A DNA stretch of 64,000 nt, taken from NCBI GenBank assembly GCA_965197395.1, contig OZ240205.1, forward strand, positions 372,001 to 436,000, written 5' to 3'. Numbering within the stretch: position 1 is the first letter of the stretch; each line of letters starts with the position of its first letter. The DNA is from CAZYFH01 sp965197395. Its GTDB lineage: Bacteria; Acidobacteriota; Vicinamibacteria; Vicinamibacterales; UBA8438. Below, piece by piece: positions 1-7,204 of the stretch. The position numbers and the translations under genes were made by a program. Under the pieces are notes generated by a model. That model was not told the origin of the DNA. It made no database searches and was given only the letters and a program-made list of their open reading frames with translations.

Positions 1-242
1 GGATAACGCCGTCACCGAGAGCTTCTTCGGGACGCTCAAGACCGAGCTCATCCACCGCCAGCCGTGGTCGACGCGACGCAGGACCAAGGACGCCGTCGCG
101 GAGTACATCGAGGGCTTCTATAATCCCCACCGCCTGCACTCGTCCCTGGGATACGTCAGCCCCAACACCTTTGAAAGGAGGCATGCTCGACAGGTGCAGT
201 GTGCAGCATAATCAACCTGTCCACTTTTCCCAGGCAAGATCA
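1..242 (+). mobile_element. IS3-family element, right-end fragment (copy 1)
   Basis: The first 242 bases match the right end of the IS3-family element that occurs complete at 5942-7204, 10901-12163 and 13044-14306, and finish with the same terminal inverted repeat ending in GATCA. The left part lies outside the window. The flank after the element (CCTG) cannot be tested for a target duplication because the other flank is not visible. Confidence 0.9.
2..211 (+). CDS. IS3-family transposase OrfB, C-terminal part
   Basis: These are the last 69 codons plus stop of the DDE integrase-type transposase OrfB, cut by the window edge and in frame from base 2. It contains the final catalytic glutamate region (NAVTESFFGTLKTEL), then the usual C-terminal YNPHRLHSSLGY block. 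It agrees with the ends of the complete copies in this window, so the gene is probably complete further left. Confidence 0.9.
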   Translation, partial: DNAVTESFFGTLKTELIHRQPWSTRRRTKDAVAEYIEGFYNPHRLHSSLGYVSPNTFERRHARQVQCAA

Positions 243-243
243 C

Positions 244-339
244 CTGGGGAGCCTGACGGTAACGCCTGCCTTCAACGTGGATGTGGTGGAGGGGCATGCG
301 TCGCTTGTCTACGGCGTGGGTCTCGGTTGGGGATTCTGA
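244..339 (+). pseudogene. 3' remnant of an outer-membrane beta-barrel gene
   Basis: Directly after the IS3 end one frame reads through 31 codons with alternating hydrophobic residues and stops after ...VGLGWGF. A terminal phenylalanine after an amphipathic strand is the usual C-terminal signature of outer-membrane beta-barrel proteins. I infer that the IS removed the rest of the gene. It is too short to name a family, and chance is possible. Confidence 0.4.
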
Positions 340-378
340 GGTTCTCGGGCTTCACCGTCCTTGGACGTTAACCACAAG

Positions 379-1724
379 GGTTCGTCGCACGAATGTATGC
401 GGGCTGAGTAGGGCTGCGGTTTGAAGAACATGAGTCTCATCAGGTACTTAGGAGTTGCAACGCTACCTGGGTATCTGAGAGGAGACTCATGCTCGTGGAA
501 AGTCTGGTGAAGGCAACGGTGGAATTGCAAGGGTTTCGGGTGCTGCGGGTCACGGGCGACGTCGGCGGATTGGCAGCGGAGTTGGCCCCCGACGGGCGGT
601 ATGCGCCGCGTTGTGGTCAGTGCGAGCAGCGGGGCAGCTATCGGGACACCCGGTGGGTCCGACGCTTTCGCCATGTCCCGCTGTGGGGAATTCCCGTGAC
701 GCTCGTCTACGCGCCGCGACGGGTCCAGTGTGTGCGGTGCCGGGGCGTGCATGTGGAAGCGCTGCCCTGGGCGGTGGGCCGGCAGCGGTTCACGCGTGCG
801 TTGCTGGTGACGATCGCGACCTGGACGCGGGTGTTGCCGTGGCAGCAGGTGGCCACGCTGTTCGGGTGCGCATGGGGCACGGTGGAGCGAGCGGTCGAGG
901 CGGCCGTGGCCTACGGGTTGGCGCACCGCGACCTCACCGGCGTGACCCATATCGGCATCGACGAAATCTCGCGGAAGAAGGGGCACGTCTACGTCACCAA
1001 CGTGTACGACCTGGCCCGGAAGCGGCTGCTCTGGAGCGGCGAGGGACGCAGCCAGGCGACCCTCGAGGCGTTCTTTGCGTTCCTTGGCCCCGAGCGCACT
1101 GTGGCGCTCGCCGGCATCTGCTGCGATATGTGGCAGCCCTACATCGACGTGATCCGGGTCCGGGCGCCCCACGCGGTGCTGGTGTTCGACAAATTCCACA
1201 TCGTCAGTCATCTCATGGCGGCCGTCGATCAGGTCCGCCGCGACGAGATTCGCGAGAAAGGCCCGGCACACAAAGCGCTGATGCACAAGACCCGGTTCAT
1301 CTGGTTGAAGAACCCCTGGAATCTCACCGAGACGCAGCACCGGCGCCTGGGCGAGCTCGAACACCTCAATCTGAAGATCAACCGCGCCTATCTCCTCAAA
1401 GAGTTCTTCGCGCACTTCTGGAGCTACCGCCGCGCGGGGTGGGCGAAGCGCTACCTGAAGCGGTGGTTCTGGTGGGCGACGCACTCACGCCTCCCGCCGA
1501 TGCGCGACTTCGCGTGGCTGCTCCGCCGCCACGAGGACGACATCCTCAACTACTTCCGGCTGCCCATCGACAACGGCACCGTCGAAGGGTTGAACAACAA
1601 AGCGAAGCTCATCATTCACAGGGCCTACGGCTTCAGGACCGCCACGACCTACATCCGGAACCTCTACCACTGCATGGCGGACCTTCCACTACCCAAAACC
1701 GTGCATACATTTGTGTGAGGAACC
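379..1724 (+). mobile_element. ISL3-family insertion sequence (type a)
   Basis: A 1346-bp element with imperfect terminal inverted repeats (left GGTTCGTCGCACGAATGTATGC; right, read inward, GGTTCCTCACACAAATGTATGC) surrounds one transposase gene. The flanking 8-mers do not match, so no target duplication is visible; the site has probably been rearranged since insertion. The terminal repeats closely resemble those of the 474-bp element at 2173-2646 and 10411-10884, so this transposase family is the likely driver of that element. Confidence 0.8.
489..1718 (+). CDS. ISL3-family transposase
   Basis: A 409-residue transposase filling the ISL3-type element. The N-terminal part carries two CxxC pairs (CGQC near residue 42 and CVRC near residue 79), the zinc-binding module of this family. 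DDE-type residues are visible as GIDEIS, CCDMW and GTVEGLNNKAK. Length and order of motifs are normal for the family, so the protein looks intact. It is only distantly similar to the second ISL3 transposase at 18830-20086. Confidence 0.93.
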   Translation: MLVESLVKATVELQGFRVLRVTGDVGGLAAELAPDGRYAPRCGQCEQRGSYRDTRWVRRFRHVPLWGIPVTLVYAPRRVQCVRCRGVHVEALPWAVGRQRFTRALLVTIATWTRVLPWQQVATLFGCAWGTVERAVEAAVAYGLAHRDLTGVTHIGIDEISRKKGHVYVTNVYDLARKRLLWSGEGRSQATLEAFFAFLGPERTVALAGICCDMWQPYIDVIRVRAPHAVLVFDKFHIVSHLMAAVDQVRRDEIREKGPAHKALMHKTRFIWLKNPWNLTETQHRRLGELEHLNLKINRAYLLKEFFAHFWSYRRAGWAKRYLKRWFWWATHSRLPPMRDFAWLLRRHEDDILNYFRLPIDNGTVEGLNNKAKLIIHRAYGFRTATTYIRNLYHCMADLPLPKTVHTFV

Positions 1725-1915
1725 CATGGGAAAAGCGGCGATTCCAGGGCGGTGCTACCCTGCTGACTGACGACTGACAGCCAATCTCCACCGCGGCCGA
1801 GCACGGCGCCCGTCTTGTCGGCTGCCTCGCGCTCCAGAGCAAGTAGGACCTGCGAGTAAGTGCCGACATCGAGGAGACACGGGCAGATCTCGACGGACGG
1901 GTTATCGCAGCTCAC
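1725..1915 (-). pseudogene. 5' fragment of an unknown gene cut by the ISL3 element
   Basis: A reading frame begins with GTG at 1915, overlapping the stop of the upstream gene (1902-1904) by 14 bases in an operon-like arrangement, and runs about 60 codons into the right end of the ISL3 element. The peptide starts VSCDNPSVEICPCLL and contains KTGAVLGRGGDWL, loosely reminiscent of Roadblock/LC7 domains, but this is not enough to assign a family. Reality as a gene rests only on the overlap and on the sensible amino-acid composition. Confidence 0.35.
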
Positions 1916-2965
1916 CGGCTGTCACGTTCGCCATAGCCCAATACCGAATAAACTCGTTCATGTCGTTCGTCGACAACTCCTTCACTCTGGCGCGGGCGCT
2001 GTTCAAGTCGAGCATGGTCTCTTGATGATCCTTTCGCCACACGTCAGACCTAAACTTGAGGCTCGGATCATCCACAAGTTGCACCTCTCTTGAGAGGGAG
2101 GTCATGAGTAAAAAGCTACAGCGTTCGTCGGTTGCTAGACATGTGATCTGAGCCAGCATTCCTAGGAAAGGAGGTTCCTCACACAAATGTGTGCACGATT
2201 CAGCCCCCAGCAGGTCAGCCACGCCGTGGAAAGAGGCTGCGGATGTGTTCGTGCCCGCGAATCAGCGGTGAAGTCGTCTATCGCTCAGTCGACGGCCGCC
2301 TGCGCGGGCCCCGCTTTTGGTGGGGGGCCTGCTCGACGGCAGCCGGTCCCACCTCAAGGTGCTGAGGCGCTGGCATTTACAGGGCGACGAACCATGAACA
2401 CTCGTGGAACGCGGCCTGGACTTTCGCCGACGTTTTACCGCTGGGCCGAACCCTCGCTGACTGTTCAGCCCCTTGGCACTGGCAGGCCCCTCGCGATTTC
2501 CGCCGTGTACCGTGGGCCGGACTTTCCGAGAGCCTGCAGTTCCTCTCCAGATACAGACGGTGTTCTCCAGCCACGTAAGTCGATGACAATGCTTGACTTA
2601 TTAGCCATGGAACCGGCCAAAGCTGCACCGATCCCTGAGAGGAACCGGAAAGGAAGGCTGCCATCGATCGGCTGGCCAAGCTGCTCGTGAAGTTCAATGC
2701 CTAGAGCGTCTAGCGGAATGGAAACCGTTGAGGCCAGCCAGTCGCTGGCCGATTCGTCGTGAGAGTCATTTACGAACACGGCGACAGAGAAGCGCAGAGC
2801 GGTCAGTCGGCTGAAGCCCTGAGCCCGACCGTCCTCGAGGCTCTGCTCGACTGCTCTCAGGTCGCCGAGCCGGCTCCCGTCACGAGTCCGATCTTGAGCC
2901 GCCAGATGACCCGAAGACAAGGCAAGCGCCAACGCGAGCAACGGTAGCAGCATTCTTGATCTCAA
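1902..2965 (-). pseudogene. Secreted protein of unknown function, broken by a 474-bp element
   Basis: The gene starts at 2965 with a clear signal peptide (MRSRMLLPLLALALALSSG, likely cleavage after HLAAQ). It is interrupted at 2646 by a non-autonomous element flanked by the 8-bp duplication GGAAAGGA. Removing the element and one duplication joins ...DGSLPF to LGMLAQ... in frame, giving exactly 194 codons and ending ...VTAGELR. The mature part is acidic, without transmembrane segments or a motif that I recognise. As it stands the gene cannot make the full protein. Confidence 0.75.
2173..2646. mobile_element. 474-bp non-autonomous element with ISL3-like ends (copy 1)
   Basis: The element is bounded by GGTTCCTC...GAGGAACC and flanked by the perfect 8-bp direct repeat GGAAAGGA (2165-2172 and 2647-2654). 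Its outer 25 bases resemble the ISL3 element at 379-1724, but it holds no transposase. A second copy of the same length lies in opposite orientation at 10411-10884. I call it a MITE-like derivative mobilised in trans by an ISL3 transposase. Confidence 0.85.
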
Positions 2966-2980
2966 CTGGCACCTCCAAGA

Positions 2981-3289
2981 TCAGGCCGTCGGCACTCGCA
3001 GGGTCAGCTCCTCGGACCCAGTTCTAGGACAAGGGCCCGGATGTCGCGAGACTTCTCGATCCAGTAGATGGCGGCGATGCCCGCGTGGTTTGGCGAGAAT
3101 CTGTGCTGCCCCGCGCTGGAACCGGGCGAGCCGGTCTGGGTCTGATGCGAAAGCGTCCGGGAGGATCTTCAGGGCGACATCGCGGTGGAGTTGGGTGTCG
3201 GTGGCCCGACAGACCTGCCCCATGCCCCCCTCGCCGATGAGGGCGGTCGCGTCGTAGTTCCCGAGGCGGTCACCGACGTTCAGAGCCAT
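2981..3289 (-). pseudogene. Ser/Thr protein kinase, degenerate N-terminal remnant
   Basis: Reading starts at 3289 with MALNVGDRLGNY and continues through the glycine loop (GEGGMGQV) and the VAIK-type lysine region (VALKILPDAF). It then shifts frame after ...RFQRGAAQ; the alternative frame still encodes a recognisable continuation (NHAGIAAIYWIEKS). The rest of the catalytic domain is missing. The remnant is closely similar to the N-terminus of the kinase that begins at 15470, so it is a decayed paralogue. Confidence 0.8.
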
Positions 3290-3661
3290 GCGCTGTTGGG
3301 GTCGAGCCGACGGGGCATTGTACGCCGAGCCGACAGGCGGCTCCAGCCGTTGCCCAGAATGGCGCTTGCCAGCGGGCCGCCTTCTAGCAGAACTTCGTGG
3401 GCCGGTCCGACTCAGGAACGGTTCTGCTGGCTGACGATCTCGAGCAAGACCGAACCCGCGCCTGTAACCCGAGAACGTAGATAGCTCGGACGGGCCCATG
3501 CGCGCCGAACGAGACCGGCTGCGTTTGATCCCGTTCTTGATCCCGTTCGAGGCGGATTCCAGCGGCTCGAGCGGTTCGAGCGGCAAGGTTGCGTCTGGCC
3601 GTAAACAGCTCTGCCGAAGAGATTTGCCCGTCGTTACTGAGCTAACCGTGAAAGTGCGTTG
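3290..3661. other. Intergenic stretch without a recognised gene
   Basis: This is the former upstream region of the kinase remnant, running to the tRNA-Leu fragment. I see no conserved reading frame, only short ORFs of poor composition. It probably contains the outer boundary of the integrated element that ends at the tRNA fragment. Confidence 0.5.
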
Positions 3662-3723
3662 GCGGACTCAAAATCCAGTGAGGTTCACCCCTCGTGTCGG
3701 TTCGAGTCCGACCTCCGGCACCA
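3662..3723 (+). other. tRNA-Leu(CAA) 3' fragment, probable att site
   Basis: The bases run from an anticodon loop reading CTCAAAA (anticodon CAA) through a leucine-type long variable arm and a perfect T-arm (GTCGG TTCGAGT CCGAC) to the acceptor 3' strand and an encoded CCA. The 5' half (D-arm and a matching anticodon stem) is absent, so this is not a functional tRNA. A 3' tRNA half next to a tyrosine recombinase gene is the classic trace of integration into a tRNA gene. Confidence 0.75.
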
Positions 3724-3810
3724 CCTATCTCACATGCTGGGAAAGTTTTACAGAGATCACGCGACGACGTGCTCGACCTAGCAGATCGGCTGACTTACTC
3801 AAACACTTAC

Positions 3811-4302
3811 TCACTTCCGAAACGGGACAACAGTGCGTGGGCCACTTCTGTCTCCTGCGTGAAAGCGAGAGAGCCGTTGCGCCGCGTCGGTGAGCATGCG
3901 TTCATCGACGATGGCGTACCGACGGTAGATCGACTCCGTCTTGTGGCCCACCATCGCCATCGCAGCGGATCGGGGGACCCCCGCCCGTTCGAGGTTGCGC
4001 ACGGCCGTTCGGCGGAAGTCGTGGGGGATCTTGGCGACGCCCGTCTTGACGCATGCGGACCGCCACGCGGTGTAGAAATCCTTTATCGGCTTCCCTTGGC
4101 GGTGAAAGATCCACGGGACGACCTGGTTGGTTGCTTTCTCCACTGCCGTCGTATGCACCCGCTGCGCCTGGAGGATCTCTCGGAGTTCGGACGTAAACGG
4201 AAACATGCGGCCTGAGTGATTCTTGTCTTCACCGGGTTCGATCCGAAGCCGGAGGTCACGGGCGTTCAGCGACTGAACTTTGTGCCGCATTGGGGTCAGC
4301 AC
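3811..4302 (-). pseudogene. Tyrosine recombinase (phage-type integrase), N-terminally truncated
   Basis: The frame gives the C-terminal catalytic half of a site-specific tyrosine recombinase: the HDFRRTAVRNL box (HxxR), then GHKTESIYRRYAIVDE with the box-III histidine region and the nucleophilic tyrosine. A stop lies in frame just upstream of the GTG at 4302, and neither the arm-binding domain nor the first catalytic arginine region can be found, so the protein is incomplete. It sits 88 bases from the tRNA-Leu fragment, which suggests it once catalysed integration there. Confidence 0.8.
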
Positions 4303-4390
4303 GTTCTTCGCAGAGGCGGCCAGAAGTGTCCGCTACGTGCTCGCGTCATCACGGCCCGACGAGGATGAATGCGGCCTGGAATTGCATCAG

Positions 4391-5422
4391 TTACGGCCTC
4401 CCCACTGGGTGGTGTGGCCTCGCGGCGGCGGTTCTGAACGACGGCGACCAGACGCTCGTGACGCTGGCGACGGCCCTCGCCACGGTCCGCTCACCGTAGG
4501 TCCGACCATCGACACCGTGGACGACGTCCCACTTCAGGCGATACAGGCGCGAGACGCGAAACAGGCGATCGATCCGGTGCGCGTCCCGCCCCGTCCAGAA
4601 GGCCAGCCGCGTACAGAGCGCGAGATCCGCCTCGCTCTGGGAGGGATAGCCGTCAGACCAGTCCCCGCGCCACAAACGCGCGAACTTGGCGCCGTTCGAG
4701 GCCCCCATCGCCCGATGCAGGAGCTGCGTGTCAGTCAGCGCCAGTGACGCGTGTGCCAGGTGCGGCGTCTGCCGACCTACAGACCCGATCGCGGCGTCAG
4801 GCGGTCGCGGGCGGTGTCGGGCATGCCATGCCGCGAGTACATCGGCCCGGTCCTGGACGGTGCGCGGCGTGCCGGGCAGATGGTGACCCGTGACGGCGAA
4901 GAACCGCGCGCTGTCGTACACCTCGACGCCGAGATCGCCGCGTCGACGCCACCCGGCGGGCAACCGGCCCAGCGCGAGCACGTGGAGGCCACACTCGCTG
5001 GGCGAGATCTCCGTGTAGGTCTGCAGCTCACGTACCACTGCCAGCGCGGACGGCGCGATCACGCCCGTGTCGGGGTGGCGGCACCCATCCAGGTCCACGC
5101 CGACGATCGGGGGCGTCAGTTGTAGCCCGATCCCGTCGTAGCCGCCACGGCGGTAGGCAGCGACGGCGTCCCCGAAGGTCGCCCACGTGGCGGGATCGGC
5201 ACACGACGCGGCGTGCCCCGTACGCGGATCGCAGGGGAGCTTGGCCCGGCGGGCGCCGTCGCGAATGGAGCGCCACGCCACCCACGCCAGCTGCCGGCGC
5301 AGCGCCTCTGGCACGCTCTCAAGCGCGGGCGGCTGTGTGACGGCGACCCTGATCGCTGTACGCGTCCGCGTCATGTCGTTCGCCGTGTTAAACACAGGGT
5401 TAAACACAGAGGGGGTAGGCAT
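4391..5422 (-). CDS. Primase-polymerase of a mobile element (NrS-1 polymerase-like)
   Basis: A protein of about 343 residues. The first half has the archaeo-eukaryotic-primase-like pattern seen in phage and plasmid primase-polymerases: WVAWR, then PCDPRTG, GGYDGIGLQL, the acidic motif VGVDLDGC and SPSECGLHVLA. The second half (RAMGASNGAKFARLW, then SEADLALCTRLAFWTGRD) matches the helical domain following such primases. It would start replication of a mobile element. The start at 5422 is uncertain: the frame is open to 5551 without a better ribosome site. It neighbours the truncated integrase on the same strand, so both likely belong to one decayed integrated element. Confidence 0.72.
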   Translation of the reverse strand: MPTPSVFNPVFNTANDMTRTRTAIRVAVTQPPALESVPEALRRQLAWVAWRSIRDGARRAKLPCDPRTGHAASCADPATWATFGDAVAAYRRGGYDGIGLQLTPPIVGVDLDGCRHPDTGVIAPSALAVVRELQTYTEISPSECGLHVLALGRLPAGWRRRGDLGVEVYDSARFFAVTGHHLPGTPRTVQDRADVLAAWHARHRPRPPDAAIGSVGRQTPHLAHASLALTDTQLLHRAMGASNGAKFARLWRGDWSDGYPSQSEADLALCTRLAFWTGRDAHRIDRLFRVSRLYRLKWDVVHGVDGRTYGERTVARAVASVTSVWSPSFRTAAARPHHPVGRP

Positions 5423-5693
5423 GGCTTCGCGCGTGATCTCGCTCCACGACGGCTGCGCCTCCTCGCCAGCGTGCTGCTCGGGCTTGACCGTGGTGCGTGG
5501 ACACGTGGCCGTCGTGCACTGCCTGCCACGGCGGGTTGGTCTCCTCCGCACCCTTGCTGAAGGGTTCCTGACACGTTGGTGACGGGATCGGTGAATGGTT
5601 GCTCGGCCGCATTCGCCCCATGCCTTCGCGCTGAATCGCTCCTGGTGAAGGGTCTGAAGGGGTTCTCCTTAGTGGAGAGAGAAAGCGAGGGAT

Positions 5694-5763
5694 ATATATA
5701 GGAAGGGATAGGCGTCCCAACCCTTCACACCCTTCACCCCTCATGGCGCCTTCCTCAGGCCCA
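5694..5763. repeat. 70-bp direct repeat, left copy
   Basis: The 70 bases beginning ATATATAGGAAGGGATAGG recur identically at 5871-5940, 177 bp downstream. The first eight bases (ATATATAG) are also the flank next to the end of the element fragment at 5769-5870, so the repeat starts with what looks like a former target duplication. Confidence 0.85.
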
Positions 5764-5768
5764 CGCCG

Positions 5769-5870
5769 CGTCGACTGAGCGATAGACGACTTCACCGCTG
5801 ATTCGCGGGCACGAAACGGCGTGGCTGACCTGCTGGGGGCTGAATCGTGCACACATTTGTGTGAGGAACC
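5769..5870. mobile_element. Fragment of the 474-bp ISL3-like element (copy 3)
   Basis: About 100 bases match the GAGGAACC end of the elements at 2173-2646 and 10411-10884, with an internal loss of about 20 bases after GCGGGCACGAA. The other end of the element is missing. The fragment lies exactly between the two 70-bp direct repeats. Confidence 0.8.
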
Positions 5871-5940
5871 ATATATAGGAAGGGATAGGCGTCCCAACCC
5901 TTCACACCCTTCACCCCTCATGGCGCCTTCCTCAGGCCCA
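5871..5940. repeat. 70-bp direct repeat, right copy
   Basis: Second copy of the repeat at 5694-5763, starting at the first base after the GAGGAACC end of the element fragment and ending at the IS3 insertion at 5942. Confidence 0.85.
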
Positions 5941-5972
5941 GTGATCTTGCCTGGGAAAAGTGGACAGGTTGA

Positions 5973-6851
5973 TTATGCTGCACACTGCACCTGTCGAGCA
6001 TGCCTCCTTTCAAAGGTGTTGGGGCTGACGTATCCCAGGGACGAGTGCAGGCGGTGGGGATTATAGAAGCCCTCGATGTACTCCGCGACGGCGTCCTTGG
6101 TCCTGCGTCGCGTCGACCACGGCTGGCGGTGGATGAGCTCGGTCTTGAGCGTCCCGAAGAAGCTCTCGGTGACGGCGTTATCCCAGCAGTCGCCCTTCCG
6201 ACTCATCGAGCAGACGATCTGGTGGTCGTGCAGGACGCGCTGGTACGCGTCGGCGGCATACTGGCACCCTCGGTCCGAATGATGGACGAGGCCGGCCGCT
6301 GGGACGCGCCTCCCCAGCGCCATGTGCAACGCCTCGAGCGCCAGCTCCGCCCGCAGGTGCGGCTGGATGGCCCACCCCACCACGCGCCGCGAGAACAGGT
6401 CGAGCACGACGGCAAGATACAGCCACCCCTCCCACGTCCAGAGGTAGGTGATGTCGGTGCTCCAGCGCTCGTTCGGCTGTGCGGCGTCGAAGTCACGGGC
6501 GAGCACGTTGGGCGCAACCGGATGTTGGTGGGCACTGTCCGTGGTACGCCGGAACCGCTTGCAGGGCAGGCCGATCAGGCCCATGGCCCGCAGCAGTCTG
6601 GCGACTCGCTCCCGGCCAACGGTGAACCCGTCCTGCCTGAGCTGCTCGTAGATCCGCGGGCTTCCGTAGGTCCCCCGACTCGCGGCATGGATCGCCCGGA
6701 TCCGGGCTGTCAGCTGGACGTCTTCACGGTGCCGTCGGCTCGGCGGGCGCTTCGCCCATGCGTAGTAGCCACTGCGGGTGACCTGGAGCACCCGACAGAG
6801 AGACCGCACCGCATGGGTGGCCTTCTCCGCATGAACAAACGCGAACCTCAC
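5973..6851 (-). CDS. IS3-family transposase OrfB
   Basis: The catalytic half of the IS3 transposase, carrying an HTH_21-like segment (THAVRSLCRVLQVTRSGYYAW) followed by the rve integrase core. The DDE residues are seen in RWSTDITYL, HHSDRGCQY and NAVTESFFGTL. A GTG start overlaps the OrfA stop (GTGA). In the full frame OrfB extends upstream through an A-rich run (TTAAAAAAGG), the usual -1 frameshift site of the family, so an OrfAB fusion is the likely active enzyme. Confidence 0.93.
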   Translation of the reverse strand: MRFAFVHAEKATHAVRSLCRVLQVTRSGYYAWAKRPPSRRHREDVQLTARIRAIHAASRGTYGSPRIYEQLRQDGFTVGRERVARLLRAMGLIGLPCKRFRRTTDSAHQHPVAPNVLARDFDAAQPNERWSTDITYLWTWEGWLYLAVVLDLFSRRVVGWAIQPHLRAELALEALHMALGRRVPAAGLVHHSDRGCQYAADAYQRVLHDHQIVCSMSRKGDCWDNAVTESFFGTLKTELIHRQPWSTRRRTKDAVAEYIEGFYNPHRLHSSLGYVSPNTFERRHARQVQCAA

Positions 6852-7144
6852 GCCTGTTCCTTCGCGAAGAAGGCCGCCGCCTTTTTTAAGATCGTTCGCT
6901 CCTCTCGCAGGACGCGCACTTCGCGGCGCAGCGTTCGGAGTTCCTCGAGTTCCTCGGTGGTCAGCGCGCCGGTCGGATTGTGGCCGTGGTCGATCTCGTA
7001 CTGCTGCACCCATCGCCGCAACGCCGACTCGGTCAGGTCCAACTCCCGTGCCACCTGGCCGATGCTGCGGTCACCCTGCTTGCACAGCCGGACCGCTTCC
7101 TGTTTGAACTCCACCGTGAATCGTCGTCGTCTCCGTTGGGCCAT
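6848..7144 (-). CDS. IS3-family transposase OrfA
   Basis: A 98-residue helix-turn-helix protein (FTVEFKQEAVRL, then IGQVARELDLTESALRRWV) followed by a leucine-rich coiled coil, which binds the IS ends. I chose the ATG at 7144 because a GGGAGG box precedes it by six bases. The 3' end contains the A6G slippage run shared with OrfB. Confidence 0.92.
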   Translation of the reverse strand: MAQRRRRRFTVEFKQEAVRLCKQGDRSIGQVARELDLTESALRRWVQQYEIDHGHNPTGALTTEELEELRTLRREVRVLREERTILKKAAAFFAKEQA

Positions 7145-7204
7145 GAACACCTCCCGGCGCATTCTCGCGCCTTGTGGGGTGTCCACCCAACCCAGGCAAG
7201 CTCA

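Larger units (their letters stand above)
5942..7204 (-). mobile_element. IS3-family insertion sequence (copy 2)
   Basis: A complete 1263-bp copy in minus orientation with terminal inverted repeats (TGATCTTGCCTGGG and, at the other end, TGAGCTTGCCTGGG). Unlike the copies at 10901 and 13044 its two flanks (CCAG and AGGT) do not match, which suggests a deletion or recombination after insertion. It cuts the 3' end of the kinase gene at 7205. Confidence 0.92.

Noticed and set aside
3612..3723. A complete tRNA-Leu
   Set aside because: GCCGAAG at 3612 could pair with most of the acceptor 3' strand, but the span is far too long and no D-arm or proper anticodon stem exists; only the 3' part is convincing.
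5400..5921. 173-codon minus-strand frame upstream of the primase
   Set aside because: It is made of the two 70-bp repeats and the element fragment, so repeated peptides (MRGEGCEGLGRLSLPIY) merely reflect DNA duplication.
1..7204. Composite transposon bounded by IS3 copies 1 and 2
   Set aside because: The outer flanks cannot be compared (copy 1 is cut by the window edge), and the flanks of copy 2 show no matching duplication.
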